Of a stretch of DNA of 64,000 nt, positions 61,574 through 64,000 are shown piece after piece. Source of the DNA: Russula earlei. Taxonomy: Eukaryota > Basidiomycota > Agaricomycetes > Russulales > Russulaceae. Position numbers and translations under genes: made by a program. The notes beneath the pieces are model-generated. The model saw only the letters and a list, made by a program, of their open reading frames with translations. It was not told the origin of the DNA and made no database searches. The stretch lies in NCBI GenBank assembly GCA_025769875.1, contig JAGFNK010000162.1, positions 1 through 64,000 on the forward strand, written 5' to 3'. Position 1 is the first letter of the stretch. Each line of letters opens with the position of its first letter.

Positions 61574-62270
61574 TTACCGAGAACCGTTCCATGGCCGACG
61601 GATTCGCTCCAGCGCCGGGCCGACCACCAATATCGGTACACCCGGCTTGATTCCGGCCAAAGCATCGGGGGAGGAGACCATCCTGGGTGCGCCCGACGCG
61701 TTCGATGGGCTCGTCGAGAATAAAACGAGAGCGGCGTCCGCGGTTTCGAGAGAATCGGTCAGGACGAGGCGAACGTGTGGTTCCTGCGCCGCGGGATTCG
61801 TCTGATGCGCGTGGGGAGGCTGGACGGCCGCCGAACGGTACAAAGCGGACGGGAGGGGGCCGGCGATGGACGGAGGAGGCGGGGGACACGGCGAGTTCAG
61901 GGACGTGGGCGAGGAAACGGACTCCCGCCGTCTGCGCTGCCAAGCCTGCGGGTCCTGCGATCGGTTTTGGCGATGTGAGAAGACGATCGCTCGATCAAGG
62001 ACGAGCGAACGAACCGATTGATCGTTACATAGTGCGTGTATGCCCGGCAATGTCATTTTGTTGTGGGAACACCATGCATCGGGAGAGCCAGGGAACGCAG
62101 CGGCGGGAGGGTTGGGCGTTCGGGAACAAGAGAAGACATCGGCGCAGATGGGGTGGGTGCACAGGTAGGAAAGTGGAGTCTAGACTTGAAGGAATCACGA
62201 GGGCGGGAAGGGGCGCGGGCTCGAGAGGAGTAAACACGACGGAGAGTTTAAGGGATGCATGAGATGACAC
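61574..62270 (-). CDS. Hypothetical small Pro-rich protein
   Basis: Proposed exons 62270-62097 (58 codons, MSSHASLKLSVVFTPLEPAP) and 61954-61574 (127 codons, Pro-rich then LVLTDSLETADAALVLF and ILVVGPALERIRRP) joined by a 142 bp intron, total 184 residues. No known family. The longer ORF 62056-61574 with its own ATG is an alternative. Two other frames are open here because of high GC, so this model is weak. Confidence 0.35.
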
Positions 62271-62560
62271 CGCGAGGCTTTATAGAGGCATGAACGAGAA
62301 GACGGCAGGCGAACGAAAAGAGAGATTAGCAATTGGCCAAGCGGGGAGAAGACGGGCTGGGTAGCGCTGGGCTATTGTGCGCCGTTTGTGTGGAGGTGGT
62401 GGACAAAGGGGAATGGTGGCATTGGCATTGTTCCTCGAAAATGAGGGGCGTAAGCGGTAGGTGAAAGATCGCGAGGACGAACGATAAAGTTATTGTTTTC
62501 CGGTTTCGCACGTTACCTCACCTCATTTCATTAAAACACCCCCCTCTCATCAGAGTCATT
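62271..62560. other. Divergent intergenic region upstream of RPC19
   Basis: 290 bp; it contains the likely RPC19 promoter, with a short CT-rich stretch just before the start codon. Confidence 0.5.
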
Positions 62561-63282
62561 ATGACAGAATCACGTCCAAAGATTCGTATTGTGAGCACGG
62601 CACTGTCACGCCACAGGTCAGGAAGCTCACATGCTCCATGACGATAACGTTAGTTGCCAGGCGCGCAGTCGGACCTCTCCGCTGCAACGTATCAGATCCA
62701 CAATGAGACCCACACGCTCGGCAACGCGCTTCGGTGGATGATCATGAAGAAGTAACCATCTCCTCTCTCCCCTCTCTCTATGGTTAGCTCAATTGTCTCC
62801 AGCCCAAAGGTCGAATTTTGCGGGTACAGGTGCTTATTGTTGATCGCCTCCCTTTTATCTCTTACGTCCCCAATTATGACTCCATTCTCATTCTATTCTG
62901 TCCCCTTCACGATCCCTAATCTGGTGGTTCCTCGACGGCTGCATTCCCTGAAGAAAAAATGCTGCTTGCTTTGCATTTCTCACGAGATCCGCTATGCTCT
63001 TTTGTTCTTTTTCAATCAGCGCTGCTGACAATGGTCCAGTGCCCCACATCCGTCTGAAAATCATATCCAGATCCGGATACAGATGTACGGTATGAATTAC
63101 CTCCGGTCGACCTCGCGTTTTGCGCCTTGCGCCTTACCATGTCGTCCCCAGACAACTTGTCATCGCTAACTGCGCTGCTTACTGCCCTGGATGACCTGGA
63201 TACTCTCTTCGAGAGCATCGAAGACGCCTACAAGGCGAGTCTAGAGCATGGCGATTTCGTGATTTGGGATGAGAAGCGATAG
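62561..63282 (+). CDS. RPC19: RNA polymerase I and III shared subunit AC19
   Basis: Alpha-like small subunit that pairs with AC40 in Pol I and Pol III. Exons 62561-62590, 62654-62751, 62803-62829, 63040-63089, 63152-63282 sum to 336 nt, 111 residues. Landmarks are SAATYQIHNETHTLGNALRW, then MIMKNPKVEFCGYSAPHPSE over two introns, IQIRIQMYD, and the C-terminal helix LDDLDTLFESIEDAYK. The first acceptor (62653) and third acceptor (63039) were chosen for frame and conservation. Intron 3 is 210 bp, unusually long for this window. The N terminus is shorter than yeast AC19 (142 residues), as expected, because it lacks the acidic leader. Confidence 0.95.
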
Positions 63283-64000
63283 GTTGAACTGGGTACATCA
63301 TCGCTGATTTTGCGGCCTGGACTCTAATAACACGATTTTCATCTTTTTAGCGGCACCCCTTTTCTTGTTGGCCTTTTAGCGACAATACTGGGCTATGCTG
63401 TCAATATACCATCCGTCTTCGTCATGCCGCTTTTACCCGTTCGTCGTTCAAATAAGGGCAGGCAAGCATCGCATTGAGAAATGGTAATTCCGGTGTCTAA
63501 CTGGTCATATGATGCACATCATGGGATACGGAATGGTGTCATGTTGAGGGTCTCAATGTTAGTAATGACCTCGATAACCATGGGAACAACGCGCTTAACG
63601 CGCGATCTGCTCAGTCGGCGAATGGCTTCCTAGTCTATATCTCGCGAGATAATCTCAGCGCCTGTGACTCTATTAAAGACCCAGGCGTAGTTAAAGACCC
63701 AGGCTACACATCCGTCAACACGTGGTTCATTTCCTTGGAGTTTCGCGCAACGACACCACATGACGGGAGAAAGCCAGATACCTACTGGTATGTCGCGATC
63801 CCAAGGCGGAACGCATGCTATCCCGTAAGAAGCCAGGTGGTCCGATGATGCTAAGATGTATTTGGAACGAACAAAGTTCCGCCATATTTGTTTGCATATG
63901 TGTGTCTACGAATTGCAACGAGCGGGAAAGGCAATGCAATGTACCTCGCTCGTGGTACATGGTCCGGAGAAATGCCCTTAATTCCGTGCTTTAAGCTTTA
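63283..64000. other. Intergenic region at window end
   Basis: No gene recognised. A short direct repeat, ttaaagacccaggc, occurs at about 63673-63686 and 63690-63703. The minus-strand ORF 63960-63727 has no supporting features. Confidence 0.5.

Overview
The window is nuclear DNA of a basidiomycete fungus, most likely an Agaricomycete. Genes are split by many 45-65 bp GT-AG introns, both strands are densely used in the right-hand part, and the proteins (ERG6, RAD52, G3BP-like, Fus3-type MAPK, HET-C, MAK5, SEC24, Num1/Mcp5-type PH protein, PDE, YVH1, RPC19) read as basidiomycete versions. One 445-residue multi-spanning membrane protein belongs to a family I know from mushroom-forming fungi. I saw no rRNA, tRNA or CRISPR.

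Layout. 1-14,060 is a transposon island: a truncated copy of a non-autonomous element, a 3.9 kb palindromic foldback element with 1.75 kb arms and a captured Nudix gene fragment in its loop, a full-length but decayed Ty1/copia retrotransposon (identical-length 479 bp LTRs, 5 bp target duplication) and a decayed hAT transposon. 14,276-41,830 is gene-rich: ERG6, RAD52, a 597 bp MITE, a hypothetical gene, a G3BP-like RNA-binding gene, a MAP kinase, a 22-exon HET-C gene, a hypothetical gene, MAK5 and SEC24 (divergent, 97 bp apart) and a large PH-domain cortical-anchor gene. 41,831-55,346 is sparser, with an unknown gene, a 3.9 kb gene-poor stretch, an EFM7-like methyltransferase divergent from a cAMP phosphodiesterase, and a 4.1 kb gene-poor stretch with a small inverted-repeat element. 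55,347-64,000 has the membrane protein, a 2.4 kb gene-poor stretch, YVH1, a hypothetical gene and RPC19.

Exon models were built by hand from splice sites and family conservation. For ERG6, RAD52, G3BP-like, MAPK, HET-C, EFM7-like, PDE, membrane protein and RPC19 the exon lengths sum to an exact multiple of three. SEC24 and YVH1 do so only if one G is removed from each of three G runs (two in SEC24, one in YVH1); these are either consensus errors or real frameshifts.

The genes are mostly housekeeping (sterol synthesis, repair, ribosome biogenesis, COPII transport, Pol I/III) plus signalling (MAPK, cAMP PDE, YVH1). They do not form a cluster. The most unusual objects are the giant palindrome with its captured gene fragment, the CpG-decay signature in the LTRs, the HET-C gene and the G-run frameshifts.
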